64,000 nt of DNA. Source: Paralithodes platypus. Taxonomy: Eukaryota > Arthropoda > Malacostraca > Decapoda > Lithodidae. The stretch spans positions 23,378,421 to 23,442,420 of the forward strand of contig CM064506.1 in NCBI GenBank assembly GCA_032716605.1, read 5' to 3'. How positions within the stretch are numbered: position 1 is the first letter of the stretch; the number at the start of each line of letters is the position of its first letter. Made by a program: the position numbers and the translations under genes. Below the pieces are notes generated by a model that was given only the letters and a program-made list of their open reading frames with translations, was not told the origin of the DNA and made no database searches. Below are positions 33,896-44,230 of the stretch, piece after piece.

Positions 33896-34404
33896 CTTTT
33901 AACTTTTTTCTGGCTACTATTACACGATTTCTCCAGCAATTAAGGGGAGGTTTCCACTTGAGGGATTTTTTTTTCGAACTTCCTTCTCCCTTATGTTTAG
34001 CCCCATTGCTGTTGAGATTTTAAGACGTTTGCCCCATTAGTTTGGCGATTTTAATAACTTTCGCCCCATTTCTGTCAATTTTAAGACCTTTCGTGCCATT
34101 TAGGTGTCGATTTATTCCTGGCTAGCGATAGCGAGCCTGTAACTTAAGAGGAATCGGCCTTCGGCTGGGATATTTTTCTACCGAAAAATGTACATATTTA
34201 TCTTGAAAGTGGGTCTAGGGGATGTAATGTTAAGCTTGATGGAGGTTTAAGCAACACAATAGAAACCTCCCCTTAACAGGCTTCGAACGATCTCACTTAA
34301 CCCTTTTTACCACCACACATCCTTCTTCGACTGAAAATATATCGTTTAAATAGGCCTATAGCTAGAATATAATTAAAATGACGTCGCCAGTACAGAAGGG
34401 GTTA
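33896..34404. mobile_element. Family B element with nested A, left end lost
   Basis: TTTCTGGCTACTATTACACG before the insertion and CAGGCTTCGAACGATCTCAC after it are contiguous in other B copies. It ends CGCCAGTACAGAAGGGGTT. Confidence 0.75.
33940..34276 (+). mobile_element. Family A element nested in B
   Basis: TTAAGGGGAGGTTTCC to ACCTCCCCTTAA. Core reads GGCTAGCGATAGCGAGCC. Confidence 0.9.
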
Positions 34405-34423
34405 CTAAATAGATAAATGATTA

Positions 34424-34493
34424 AACCCGTACATGAACAGGATCCACGCTCATAGGAAACCGTACATGAACAGGATCCACGCTCATAGGAAAC
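34424..34493. repeat. 34-bp direct duplication
   Basis: Two perfect copies of a unit containing CCGTACATGAACAGGATCCA. Confidence 0.9.
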
Positions 34494-34513
34494 ACGAGCG
34501 TACAGACACATAT

Positions 34514-34905
34514 ATTAAGGGGGGATGAGAGTATTAATTGCTTATTTATATATATTTATTATAATATTTAATTATTGGTTTTAAGTTTCCTCCCTAGACT
34601 CCATCAACTTTTTAAAAAACAACCCCAAGACCCCCCCCCCCCCCTTCAAAATTAATTTGTACATTTTTCTATAGAACAATGTCCCGAACAGAGGCCGGTT
34701 ACTAGTACATTACAAGCTCACTATCGCTCGCCAGGAAAGAAACAGACACCTAAATTGCGCGAGAAGTCTCAATATTGACGAAGAAATGGGGTGAAAGGGA
34801 TTAACATCGCCAAACTAATGTGGCGAATGTCTTGAAATCTCAAAATTAATAGGGCTAAAAATGAGGGAGAAGGGCGTTCAGAAAAATCAACTATCTTCCC
34901 CCTCA
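34514..34905 (-). mobile_element. Family A element, decayed
   Basis: TTAAGGGGGGATGAGAG to CTTCCCCCTCAA. Contains a C14 run. The poly-T/poly-A hairpin loop reads CTATA. Confidence 0.82.
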
Positions 34906-35084
34906 ATGCAAGTATGAGCTTTCCATCATTTAACATTGAGGGAGGCTCCCCCCCCCCCCCCCCCTCCGGCTTAATACCTATACTGTCACCCCTTTATCAA
35001 GCGTGCCAAGTATGGGCTCTCCATCTTAAAAAATGAGGGAGTAGTTCGTGAACAAACAGACAGAAAGTGTCCTTTGTAAGTAGA

Positions 35085-35230
35085 TGTCAGATGTTGAATA
35101 ACGGTGTGTAAAGATAGGAATATGTATATCTCACTCGAAACGATGAATTAATGCTTAGATAGTGCTGATACCAATTATTGATCGAAATATACTTGGTGCC
35201 GCGACATCACTTATTTGGCCGACTGTACAA
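35085..35230 (+). repeat. Dispersed repeat J fragment
   Basis: Shares TACCAATTATTGATC and GACATCACTTATTTGGCC with the copies at 2.0 and 58.5 kb. Confidence 0.5.
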
Positions 35231-35231
35231 G

Positions 35232-35290
35232 AATAAAACTTGCTCATCGAAAATTGACGGAAAAATCGCTCGTGTGACCTCGCCTTTATG
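35232..35290. mobile_element. Family F right end, source of the next array
   Basis: CTTGCTCATCGAAAATTGAC and CGCTCGTGTGACCTCGCCTT match the F right arm. The array unit begins inside this end. Confidence 0.65.
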
Positions 35291-36968
35291 ATATACAGTA
35301 TATATATTGCCTGCATATTGTCCTCGCCTGTATGATATACCTCGCCTTTATGATATACAGTATATTGCCTGCATATTGTCCTTGCCTGTATGATATACCT
35401 CGCCTTTATGATATACAGTATATTGCCTGCATATTGTCCTCGCCTGTATGATATACCTCGCCTTTATGATATACAGTATATTGCCTGCATATTGTCCTCG
35501 CCTGTATGATATACAGTATATTGCCTGCATATTGTCCTCGCCTGTATGATATACAGTATATTGCCTGCATATTGTCCTCGCCTGTATGATATACCTCACC
35601 TTTATGACATACAGTATATTGCCTGCATATTGTCCTCGCCTGTATGATATACAGTATATTGCCTGCATATTGTCCTTGCCTGTATGATATACCTCGCCTT
35701 TATGATATACAGTATATTGCCTGCATATTGTCCTTGCCTGTATGATATACCTCGCCTTTATGATATACAGTATATTGCCTGCATATTGTCCTTGCCTGTA
35801 TGATATACCTCGCCTTTATGATATACAGTATATTGCCTGCATATTGTCCTTGCCTGTATGATATACCTCGCCTTTATGATATACAGTATATTGCCTGCAT
35901 ATTGTCCTCGCCTGTATGATATACCTCGCCTTTATGATATGCAGTATATTGCCTGCATATTGTCCTTGCCTGTATGATATACCTCGCCTTTATGATATAC
36001 AGTATATTGCCTGCATATTGTCCTTGCCTGTATGATATACCTCGCCTTTATGATATACAGTATATTGCCTGCATATTGTCCTCGCCTGTATGATATACCT
36101 CACCTTTATGATATACAGTATATTGCCTGCATATTGTCCTCGCCTGTATGATATACAGTATATTGCCTGCATATTGTCCTCGCCTGTATGATATACCTCG
36201 CCTTTATGATATACAGTATATTGCCTGCATATTGTCCTTGCCTGTATGATATACCTCGCCTTTATGATATACAGTATATTGCCTGCATATTGTCCTCGCC
36301 TGTATGATATACCTCGCCTTTATGATATACAGTATATTGCCTGCATATTGTCCTCGCCTGTATGATATACAGTATATTGCCTGCATATTATCCTTGCCTG
36401 TATGATATACCTCGCCTTTATGATATACAGTATATTGCCTGCATATTGTCCTCGCCTGTATGATATACCTCGCCTTTATGATATACAGTATATTGCCTGC
36501 ATATTGTCCTTGCCTGTATGATATACCTCGCCTTTATGATATACAGTATATTGCCTGCATATTGTCCTTGCCTGTATGATATACCTCGCCTTTATGATAT
36601 ACAGTATATTGCCTGCATATTGTCCTCGCCTGTATGATATACAGTATATTGCCTGCATATTGTCCTCGCCTGTATGATATACCTCGCCTTTATGATATAC
36701 AGTATATTGCCTGCATATTGTCCTCGCCTGTATGATATACAGTATATTGCCTGCATATTATCCTTGCCTGTATGATATACCTCGCCTTTATGATATACAG
36801 TATATTGCCTGCATATTGTCCTCGCCTTTATGATATACAGTATATTGCCTGCATATTGTCCTCGCCTTTATGATATACAGTATATTGCCTGCATATTGTC
36901 CTCGCCTGTATGATATACCTCGCCTTTATGATATACAGTATATTGCCTGCATATTGTCCTCGCCTGTA
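35282..36968. repeat. 58/40-bp minisatellite, about 31 copies
   Basis: Long unit of 58 bp contains CTCGCCTTTATGATATACAG and TATTGCCTGCATATTGTCC. The 40-bp form lacks the CTCGCCTTTATGATATAC block. Long and short units alternate irregularly, with C/T variants in TCCTCGCC/TCCTTGCC. Confidence 0.95.
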
Positions 36969-37082
36969 ATAAATTCCACCAGTATTTCGAAAGTGTGTCT
37001 CGTTTCATCCACAAATATCGTGCATTCCATATATATTAATGTTTGACAGTCAAGTCCAGATTGCACTACCTCAAATTGACAG

Positions 37083-37084
<2 letters not shown>

Positions 37085-37142
<58 letters not shown>
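37085..37142. repeat. (TA)n microsatellite
   Basis: Perfect TA run. Confidence 0.96.
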
Positions 37143-37146
<4 letters not shown>

Positions 37147-37191
37147 TACAAATAAACCAAATTTATGAAATCAATGAAACTAACGAATACA

Positions 37192-37266
37192 TGTGGTACT
37201 CCAAGGATTCGAACCTAGGATACTCACATCGAAATTATGCGCACAAACCATTAGTCAAGACAGTTA
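37192..37266 (-). mobile_element. tRNA-derived SINE head, second family
   Basis: Minus strand has box B GGTTCGAATCC (plus 37205-37215) and box-A-like TGACTAATGGTTTGTGCGC. The ends do not form an acceptor stem. 37267-37660 downstream shows only a near-histone stem-loop (see rejected items). Confidence 0.5.
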
Positions 37267-37663
37267 AAGGAATCTATAATTTTAATAGTGTCTAAATAAA
37301 TATAAACATAATGTTGCAAATGTAGTCACAACGTACGTAAATCTGTTTTATGTGTGCATAACCCGCAATGTTGTCAACATTTTCTTCGAACTGCAGTCAA
37401 GACAATATATGGCCCTTTTCTCAGGGCCATCAGCAAGACAAATATGCCACTTAGGTGCTTGAGGGCATATTAGGGAGGGTATTCGTTCAAGCCTAATCCT
37501 TCACTTGATGATGATCCCAAACTGTGAATATATAATCTATTTGTGAAACTTTTTACACTTCCGGTTTACTGACTCATAAAATATGTGTTTTATGTTTTCA
37601 CCTATTATATTATTTCAATATTCTTTAATCTTGCAGTCATTTTCTGTATATATTTATGATCTA

Positions 37664-37796
37664 TTATTCAGTGCCACTAAGTATTCTCAAAACATATTAT
37701 TCAGTGTCACTAAGTATTCTCAAAACATATTATTCAGTGCCACTAAGTATTCTCAAAACATATTATTCAGTGCCACTAAGTATTCTCAAAACATAT
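37664..37796. repeat. 32-bp tandem repeat, 4 copies
   Basis: Unit ATTCAGTGCCACTAAGTATT plus CTCAAAACATAT, nearly perfect. Confidence 0.95.
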
Positions 37797-37869
37797 TCGT
37801 TTTACACTTGAAGTAGCAGTTTTACATTGATAAGAAACGATGTTCAATTTCAAAATAATTATCTCTTCA

Positions 37870-38231
37870 TTGAGGGGAGATGGGCATGTTTTTCTGGCCC
37901 TCTTCTCCCTCGTGTTTTATTCCATTGTTTTTCTTAGATTTTAAGACGTTTGACTCATTAGTTTGGCGATTGTATGATTTTGCACCCTATTTCTTTGTCA
38001 ATATTAAGACCTTTCGTGCCAATTAGGTGTTGATTTTTTCCTGGCGAGCGATAGCGAGCCTGAATTTTATGAGCAACCGGCCGAATTTTTCTACCGAAAA
38101 ATATACAAATTTATCTTGAAGGGGGGGTCTAGGGGGTGTTTTTTACAGCTTGATGGAAGTCTAGGGAGGAAACTAAAAATCATATAAAAAGATAAAACAA
38201 TAAGCAGATAAATACGCCCATCTCCCCTTAA
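37870..38231 (+). mobile_element. Family A element, hairpin partly deleted
   Basis: TTGAGGGGAGATGGGC to GCCCATCTCCCCTTAA. Core intact. Only half of the CCGG hairpin remains (ACCGGCCGAATTTTTC). The right TTAA is shared with the next copy. Confidence 0.88.
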
Positions 38232-38562
38232 GGGGAGGTTTTTAGTTTGTTTTCTACACCTCCAGCAATCTTAAAATGTCACCCCCTTGACCCTCTTTCA
38301 AGATAAATCTGTACATTTTTCGGTAGAAAAATTTCCCGGCTGAAAGCCGGTTCCTCTTATATTACAGGCTCGCTATCGCTCGCCAGGATAAAATCGACAC
38401 CTACATGGCACGAAAGGTCTTAAAATTGACAGAAATGGGTCGAAAGTTCTTAAAATCGTCAAAATAATGGGCGAACGTCTTAAAATTAGAAAAGCAATGG
38501 GGCTAAACATGAGGGAGAAAGGAGTCAAGAAAAAAATCTCTCAAGTGGAAATCTCCCCTTAA
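38228..38562 (-). mobile_element. Family A element, tail to tail with neighbour
   Basis: TTAAGGGGAGGTTTTTAG to GAAATCTCCCCTTAA, reverse orientation. Core GGCTCGCTATCGCTCGCC intact. Confidence 0.9.
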
Positions 38563-38756
38563 AGTCGTGAACTTCAAGAGTAAACTCGTAAATGACGCCG
38601 GAGACTAATGCACTGACCAAGCCTTCAAAACTATGAGACAAATAATTCATATGCAAGATTTACAATAATGCACTTTATCTATCACCGATTAGTTTCATTA
38701 TGCTAATTCCTACCTCGTGTCTCATTATTCCCTGAACCTGTCCCATGGGTATTGAT

Positions 38757-39670
38757 GCTCTCTCTCTCTCTGTCTCTGTCTCTGTCTCTGTCTCTGTCTC
38801 TCTTTGTCTTTATCTCGTTCTTCGTCTTCGTCTCTTTCTTCGTCTTCGTCTCGTTCTTCGTCTTCGTCTCGTTCTTCGTCTCGTTCTTCGTCTTCGTCTC
38901 GTTCTTCGTCTTCGTCTCGTTCTTCGTCTTCGTCTCGTTCTTCGTCTTCGTCTCGTTCTTCGTCTTCATCTTGTTCTTCGTCTCGTTCTTCGTCTTCGTC
39001 TCGTTCTTCGTCTTCGTCTCGTTCTTCGTCTTCGTCTCGTTCTTCGTCTTCGTCTCGTTCTTCGTCTTCGTCTCGTTCTTCGTCTTCGTCTCGTTCTTCG
39101 TCTTCATCATGTTCTTCGTCTTCGTTTCGTTCTTCATCTTGTTCTTCGTCTTCATCTCGTTCTTCGTCTTCATCTCGTTCTTCGTCTTAGTTTCGTTCGT
39201 TCTTTCGCTTCTTTCGTCTTCGTTCTTCGTCTCTTCATCTCTTCTTTTCGTCTTCATCTCGTTCTTCGTCTTCGTTCTCGTCTTCGTCTCTGTTCGTCTT
39301 CGCCTTCATCTCATTCTTCGTCTTCATCTCGTTCTTCGTCTTCATCTCGTTCTTCGTCTTAGTTTCGTTCTTCTTCGTCTTCATCTTGTTCTTCGTCTTA
39401 GTTTCGTTCTTCGTCTTCATCTTGTTCTTCGTCTTCATCTCGTTCTTCGTCTTAGTTTCGTTCTTCGTCTTCATCTCGTTCTTAGTCTTAGTTTCGTTCT
39501 TCGTCTTAGTTTCGTTCTTCGTCTTCATCTTGTTCTTCGTCTTCATCTTGTTCTTCGTCTTCATCTTGTTCTTCGTCTTCATCTTGTTCCTCGTCTTCAT
39601 CTTGTTCTTCGTATTCATCTTGTTCTTCGTCTTCAGCTTGTTCTTCGTCTTCATCTCCATCTTCGTCTTC
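38757..39670. repeat. 18-bp TCGTTCTTCGTCTTCGTC minisatellite, about 45 copies
   Basis: Starts with TCTCTG units to 38810, then 18-bp units. Later units have TTAGTTTCG and CATCTTG variants. A period of six codons keeps several frames open on both strands (Arg-Ser, Lys-Thr-Asn-Glu); these are artefacts. Confidence 0.95.
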
Positions 39671-40030
39671 TTCTTTTTTCTTCTTTATCTTCTTCTTCCA
39701 AACCCCTTCCTCTCCCCTCACCCCTCCCACCTCCCCCTCACCCCCATAAACACCCACCTCCTCATCATCTCACCATTATAATCCTTCAGCGGGGGGGGGG
39801 GGGCTTTAGTATGCAGCTGCCCCCCGTCTGGTGCGGGGATCAGACTCGGGGTGGGGTGGGGAGGGGGGGGGGGGGGGGGGTTAGGACACGCTTCGGAAGA
39901 GGTGGAGGAGGAGGAGGTGGTGCTACAAGTTTATTATTCGTAGGTGGGGATATATTTTTAGGAGACAGATTGTGCAGGGGGCGAAGAGCGAGGTGAGATA
40001 TCATTATTGTTAGTAGTAGTAATATTAGTA
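39671..40030. other. C-rich then G-rich spacer
   Basis: CCTCCC-rich sequence to 39760, then G runs at 39790-39802 and 39860-39880. Nothing coding is supported. Confidence 0.5.
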
Positions 40031-40142
40031 AGTATTATTTGTAATGTCATTATTGGTTTTTATTTTGTATTTATTGTTAATTAGGCTAGTCTTATTCGTA
40101 TGCAGGGATGTTTTAAGGGAAGGTATATATATTTTTTGTTTT

Positions 40143-40239
40143 ATCTCTCTCTCTCTCTCTCTCTCTCCCCTTTCTCACTCCCTCTCGACCTCTCTCTCCT
40201 CCTCTCTCTCCCCTCCTCTCCCTCTTCTCTCCTCCGCTC

Positions 40240-40317
<78 letters not shown>
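40143..40317. repeat. (CT)n microsatellite
   Basis: Interrupted CT tract with a perfect run at 40243-40316. Confidence 0.95.
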
Positions 40318-40319
<2 letters not shown>

Positions 40320-40321
<2 letters not shown>

Positions 40322-40407
40322 ATTTGTTACATTTTTTATTTTCTTCCATAGACCTCTATCAAGCTTAAAAAAAGAAATCCAAGATCCCTCTTCAAGATCT
40401 ATTTGTA
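40320..40407 (-). mobile_element. Family A fragment
   Basis: TTTTCTTCCATAGACCTCTA and ATCAAGCTTAAAAAAAG are the start of reverse A. It is cut between the CT array and a B element. Confidence 0.6.
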
Positions 40408-40620
40408 AACATATTATGTACCGGCGACGTCTTTATAATTTTATTCTAGCTTTATTTAGACAATTGTGTGCAGTTTAAGACAGATCTGTGGTAGTAGAGT
40501 GGGTTAAGTAAGATAGTTCGAAGCTGTATAATTGCTAGAGATCCTTCCTAAATTGAAATATATTGTCTAATTGTATCCAGAATGAAGCTAAAAATACGTC
40601 GCCGTTACAGAAGGGGTTAA
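40408..40620. mobile_element. Family B piggyBac-like MITE
   Basis: Left end worn (TATTATGTACCGGCGACGTC), right end CGCCGTTACAGAAGGGGTTAA. Confidence 0.82.
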
Positions 40621-40631
40621 AATACGGGGGT

Positions 40632-40856
40632 TAAGCTGGTGTCACTCGAGCGGTTTTTCCGGCAATTTTGAAGAGCAATTGTAGTCTGGCAGCTATAAAA
40701 TGTCAGCTATATAAGAATTGAGCCCCCTCATATAATCTACTTTCAGTCTAGTTTCCTATTCCAACGCAAAAACGCCTCGAAATATTGCGAAGAAAAACTT
40801 TCTCTTAGAAAATTGCCGGAAAAAACGCTCGTGTGACACCGCCTTTAGTGATTATG
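40632..40856. mobile_element. Family F foldback element
   Basis: TTAAGCTGGTGTCACTCGAG to CTCGTGTGACACCGCCTTTA with inverted TTTTTCCGGCAATTTT and AAAATTGCCGGAAAAA arms. The longest intact F copy here. Confidence 0.78.
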
Positions 40857-40867
40857 TTCTACAGTTT

Positions 40868-41086
40868 AGGCAGTGGCGCACGACCTCTTTTTCCGTCATT
40901 TTTAACGAGCAATTGTAGTCTGGGATCTTCAGAATATAAGTTTTATCGGAATTCAGGAACTTAGCATTATCTACCTTCACTATAGTTTCCGATTCCAGTG
41001 CGAAAGAGCCTGAAAATATTATGAGAAAAACTTGTTCATCGAAAATTGCCGGAAAAAACGCTCGTATGACACTGGCTTTATAAAGA
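40868..41086. mobile_element. Family F foldback element, second in tandem
   Basis: GGCAGTGGCGCACGACCTC to CGTATGACACTGGCTTTA. Same inner arms as the neighbour, 12 bp away. Confidence 0.72.
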
Positions 41087-41105
41087 AGAGCTTTGTTAAA
41101 GAGTC

Positions 41106-41316
41106 ATTGCATTCTTTACCGATGCCGTCATTTTTACGTATTCTGGTTACTATTAGACGATTTTATTCAGTTTTAAAAGGGCCTCCAGCATCTAACAGCC
41201 TTCAAACTCTCTCACTTAACCATTTTCAATACCACAGGTCCTTGTTAAACTGCACAAAGTCGTCTAAATATGGCTAGCATAATATTAATAAGACTCGCCG
41301 GTACAGAAGGGGTTAA
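41106..41316. mobile_element. Family B piggyBac-like MITE
   Basis: Left end worn (CATTCTTTACCGATGCCGTC), right end CGCCGGTACAGAAGGGGTTAA. Confidence 0.8.
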
Positions 41317-41524
41317 AGAAACAAATTACCGTATGCAGTAGGGGAGAAAAACATTAAGAACAAATAATGCGAGTTCATGACGTGTATCATTCTCGCGTAA
41401 TGGGACCGCGTTATGATGGGTTCTGCTAATGTGGTTGTTGTTGTTTAATCATACGTGGTCATATATAGGAGCAAGGTAGTTTGTGGGTATAGCAAAACGA
41501 TTTAAAGCGTATAGTATCCACCTT
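41317..41524. other. Spacer, no supported feature
   Basis: No repeat or frame recognised. Confidence 0.5.
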
Positions 41525-41858
41525 ATTAAGGGGAGGTTTTTACTTTGTTACCTAGACCTCCATCAAGCTTTTTTAAATCACACCCCCCTAGCCTCCCTTT
41601 CAAGATAAATTTGTACATTTTTCGGTAAAAAAAAATCCCGGCCGAAGGCCGGTTCCTCTTAAAATGGCAGGCTCACTATCGCTCGCCAGGAAATAATCGA
41701 CACCTAAATGGCACGAATTGTCTTAAAATTGACAACGAAATAGGGCGAAACGTGTTAAAATCGCCAAACTAAGGGGCCGAACGTCTTTTAATCTCAAAAC
41801 TAGTGGGGCTAAACATTAGGGAGAAGGGGGTCCAGAAAAACGGTCTGCCTCCCCTTAA
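41525..41858 (-). mobile_element. Family A TTAA element
   Basis: TTAAGGGGAGGTTTTTAC to GGTCTGCCTCCCCTTAA. CCGGCCGAAGGCCGG hairpin intact. Confidence 0.9.
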
Positions 41859-43167
41859 ACTGCATGAAATCTTCCGACATCAACCAATATATAAGGTCAA
41901 AAGGTGTCATCGTGCTGAAGATGTGTATGTGTATTGAAATCTGGAGGAAAATGTTGCGATATAAAGAAACCAATTAACCATCTGAGGATCACGACACGTT
42001 TTAACAGTTTATTCTGGCTGTCATGTTACGATCCAGGTTCTCAAAGACACAGGGCTCTTCAACATTGGACTAGATAATGGTAAAAAGCAACAACGGTAAC
42101 ACTAGATCCAACTCCTGCCTTAAACACTGGAAAACAAAACACCATTACCGCCCTGAGTCGTGCCTGGACAAAGAGGTATCCTATGACTCGGTAACTGGTG
42201 AACACACACTAGGCTGACGCTCAATGAAACAGCCTATTCTCAAACAGTAAAAGATTACTCGATTATGTTACACAAAGAAAAGATAGTTAACGTGATTAAT
42301 TAACATTACAGTAGATACTCAAATAACTGGCACTCCTGTATTAAAGAAAGTGCAATGCTAGTCCTGCAACATCAACTGGAAACTTCTGAAATAAGTCTGA
42401 TGCTGGGAAGATGTTCGTAAAGAATCTTGAACAATTATAATGCAGAATACGGGTCATAATAAATGCTAGGACATATAGTAATAATAGGCAGGCGAATAAT
42501 AAAGACTGCGCAAAGGTAGTAATGCTCGACAACTAAAGAAATGCTTCGTGACACAACGCAACAGCCTACTAGGGTTGTGCAACTCAACAACAACCTCGGC
42601 TCAAAAGTGCAGTGAATAATAATGCTGCATACATAAAATAATGGGGCTTATCTCTAACCAGTGTCTGCTCAGTTAATAAAGTCTAGCTGGGGTATCAAGG
42701 CAGGCCAACAATGGGCGAGCATGCGGCTCGTAGCCTAACGTTGTCCAAGGGTGGTATAATGAAGATTACGTTATATGACAGGGATGCTCTCTTGATAAAT
42801 CTAGGTCTCTAGTACCTAGCTCTATCCTGGCGATCCCTCAGAAGTCAACACAAAGAGGCAGCACTATGTTGTGAGGGATAGGCTATGGCCCTCTCACACC
42901 ACAGCGCTGTGCTCGCAAAGTAAACCAACCCGAAGACAACTTAGGCTCCCACAGTACCTGTCGATGTCGTGCAGAGCTTAGCTAACACTGCACACATCGG
43001 AGACAACGACACAGTAACCTTACCCCTAGTCTAGCTTTAGATAACCAAGCAGAATCACTCAACACCTTGCAAGGGAGACATATACCGGTCTACAACCTTC
43101 CCGAGAGAGGACGCATACTGAAACGTCCGTCTCTCTAAACCTCAATAAAGCATAATACCTCCTTAAC

Positions 43168-43464
43168 CTAATACATGGAAATATCTGAGAGCTTCCTGTA
43201 CAATACGACTGGTCGACGGTGAACGTCTATGCTGAAACCAGAAGGGATGTTGAGTTTAATAAAGATTAGAGAATGAGAAAGGAGAAGTCGAGAGAGAGAA
43301 ATAGTATGCAAAGTCGCGAGTATGGGGGACAGAATTGCAAAGGATGTAGGCGATACGCGTGTCAGGCAAGCTCTGAGCTGGTAAAAACCACGAGGCCGCG
43401 ACGGGAAGGGACTAGTTGACCACCCGCCCGCCAACGCCGTCAGCGCCCAAGCGAGCCGCGTCAT
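43168..43464 (-). CDS. 98-residue LTR open frame (3' LTR copy), probably non-functional
   Basis: Starts MTRLAWALTALAGGW and ends SDISMY. The same frame is open in the other LTR (50645-50941). It would lie in the 5' leader of the element's RNA, downstream of a TATA-like site. Four residues differ between the two copies, and every nucleotide change I see in it is amino-acid changing, so there is no sign of protein selection. No family recognised. Confidence 0.25.
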   Translation of the reverse strand: MTRLAWALTALAGGWSTSPFPSRPRGFYQLRACLTRVSPTSFAILSPILATLHTISLSRLLLSHSLIFIKLNIPSGFSIDVHRRPVVLYRKLSDISMY

Positions 43465-43527
43465 AGCTCACCTCGCTGCCGGGTGTACTCTCTCACACTC
43501 TCTCGCTCGCCTCCCACACAAGCAACA

Positions 43528-43534
43528 TTTATAT
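43528..43534 (-). promoter_or_regulatory. TATA-like box TATAAAT in 3' LTR
   Basis: Minus-strand TATAAAT inside an AT-rich patch, 195 bp from the LTR start. It is present at 51004-51010 in the 5' LTR and would set a U3 of about 225 bp. Inference only. Confidence 0.4.
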
Positions 43535-43729
43535 TATAGCTAATATAAAATATAAGGCGCGGTCACAGACCAAAACAAAGACCATTTCTAGACTGTCTGT
43601 GGCAACACGACACTAATGAAATAAAGCAGATCATTCTAGGACAACTGTAGCCTATCCCCCCATCCTGGCGAGCGCTAGCGAGCTGCAATGCCCCACGCAA
43701 CCATTCTGCTAACGCCGGGAGGCGTCACA

Positions 43730-43740
43730 CCCCCCCCAAG
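43730..43740 (-). promoter_or_regulatory. Polypurine tract
   Basis: Minus strand CTTGGGGGGGG lies immediately before the 3' LTR, the site expected to prime plus-strand DNA synthesis. Confidence 0.85.
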
Positions 43741-44230
43741 ATATGGGACACTCAACCATGAGCCCATATCTGAACAGGCAGAATGTCGCTAGAATCTGCC
43801 ACTCCTAACCACTCTGCCACTCATGGAATGCAAGCTCAGTCTCCTCAAAAAAAAATACAACAACATTTTTATTTAAAAAAAATCTTATCACCCTCCCAAA
43901 TATAATACATTAATTCATAACATTGTGCTCCCAGAGCGAGCTTTAAGAAGCACAGCCTACTGAGGGAAAATCATCTGCACTCAGTACTCAGCTACAATAT
44001 TATCTTAAAATTAATTATTAAAAAGAAAGAGTTTTTATTTAATTTTTCATATTTTATTTTAATGTTGTTTTTGGCGGCTACTATAGATGTAGCCTAATTT
44101 TCTTCTAATCAAAGCCAACAACTCCTGCCCTGCGACCCTACGCTGATGCTACACACGCGAGCCAACAAGCACCAGCGCAAAAATGCACCGCGAGCCAAGA
44201 CAGGAGGCTATACCAACATACTGTGGTAGC

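Larger units (their letters stand above)
42024..43729 (-). repeat. 3' LTR (1706 bp)
   Basis: Read on the minus strand it begins TGTGACGCCTCCCGGCG and ends CCTGGATCGTAACA, with TG...CA ends. It aligns end to end without length difference to 49501-51206. About 40 bp from its start (plus 43671-43688) it carries GGCGAGCGCTAGCGAGCTGC, nearly the family A/C core. Confidence 0.95.

Noticed and set aside
37411..37428. Histone-type 3' stem-loop (GGCCCTTTTCTCAGGGCC)
   Set aside because: The loop is six bases instead of four, the ACCA-like flank is missing, and there is no histone frame upstream.
38703..39257. Lys/Thr/Asn/Glu repeat protein on the minus strand
   Set aside because: Direct translation of the 18-bp minisatellite. 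The opposite strand is equally open.
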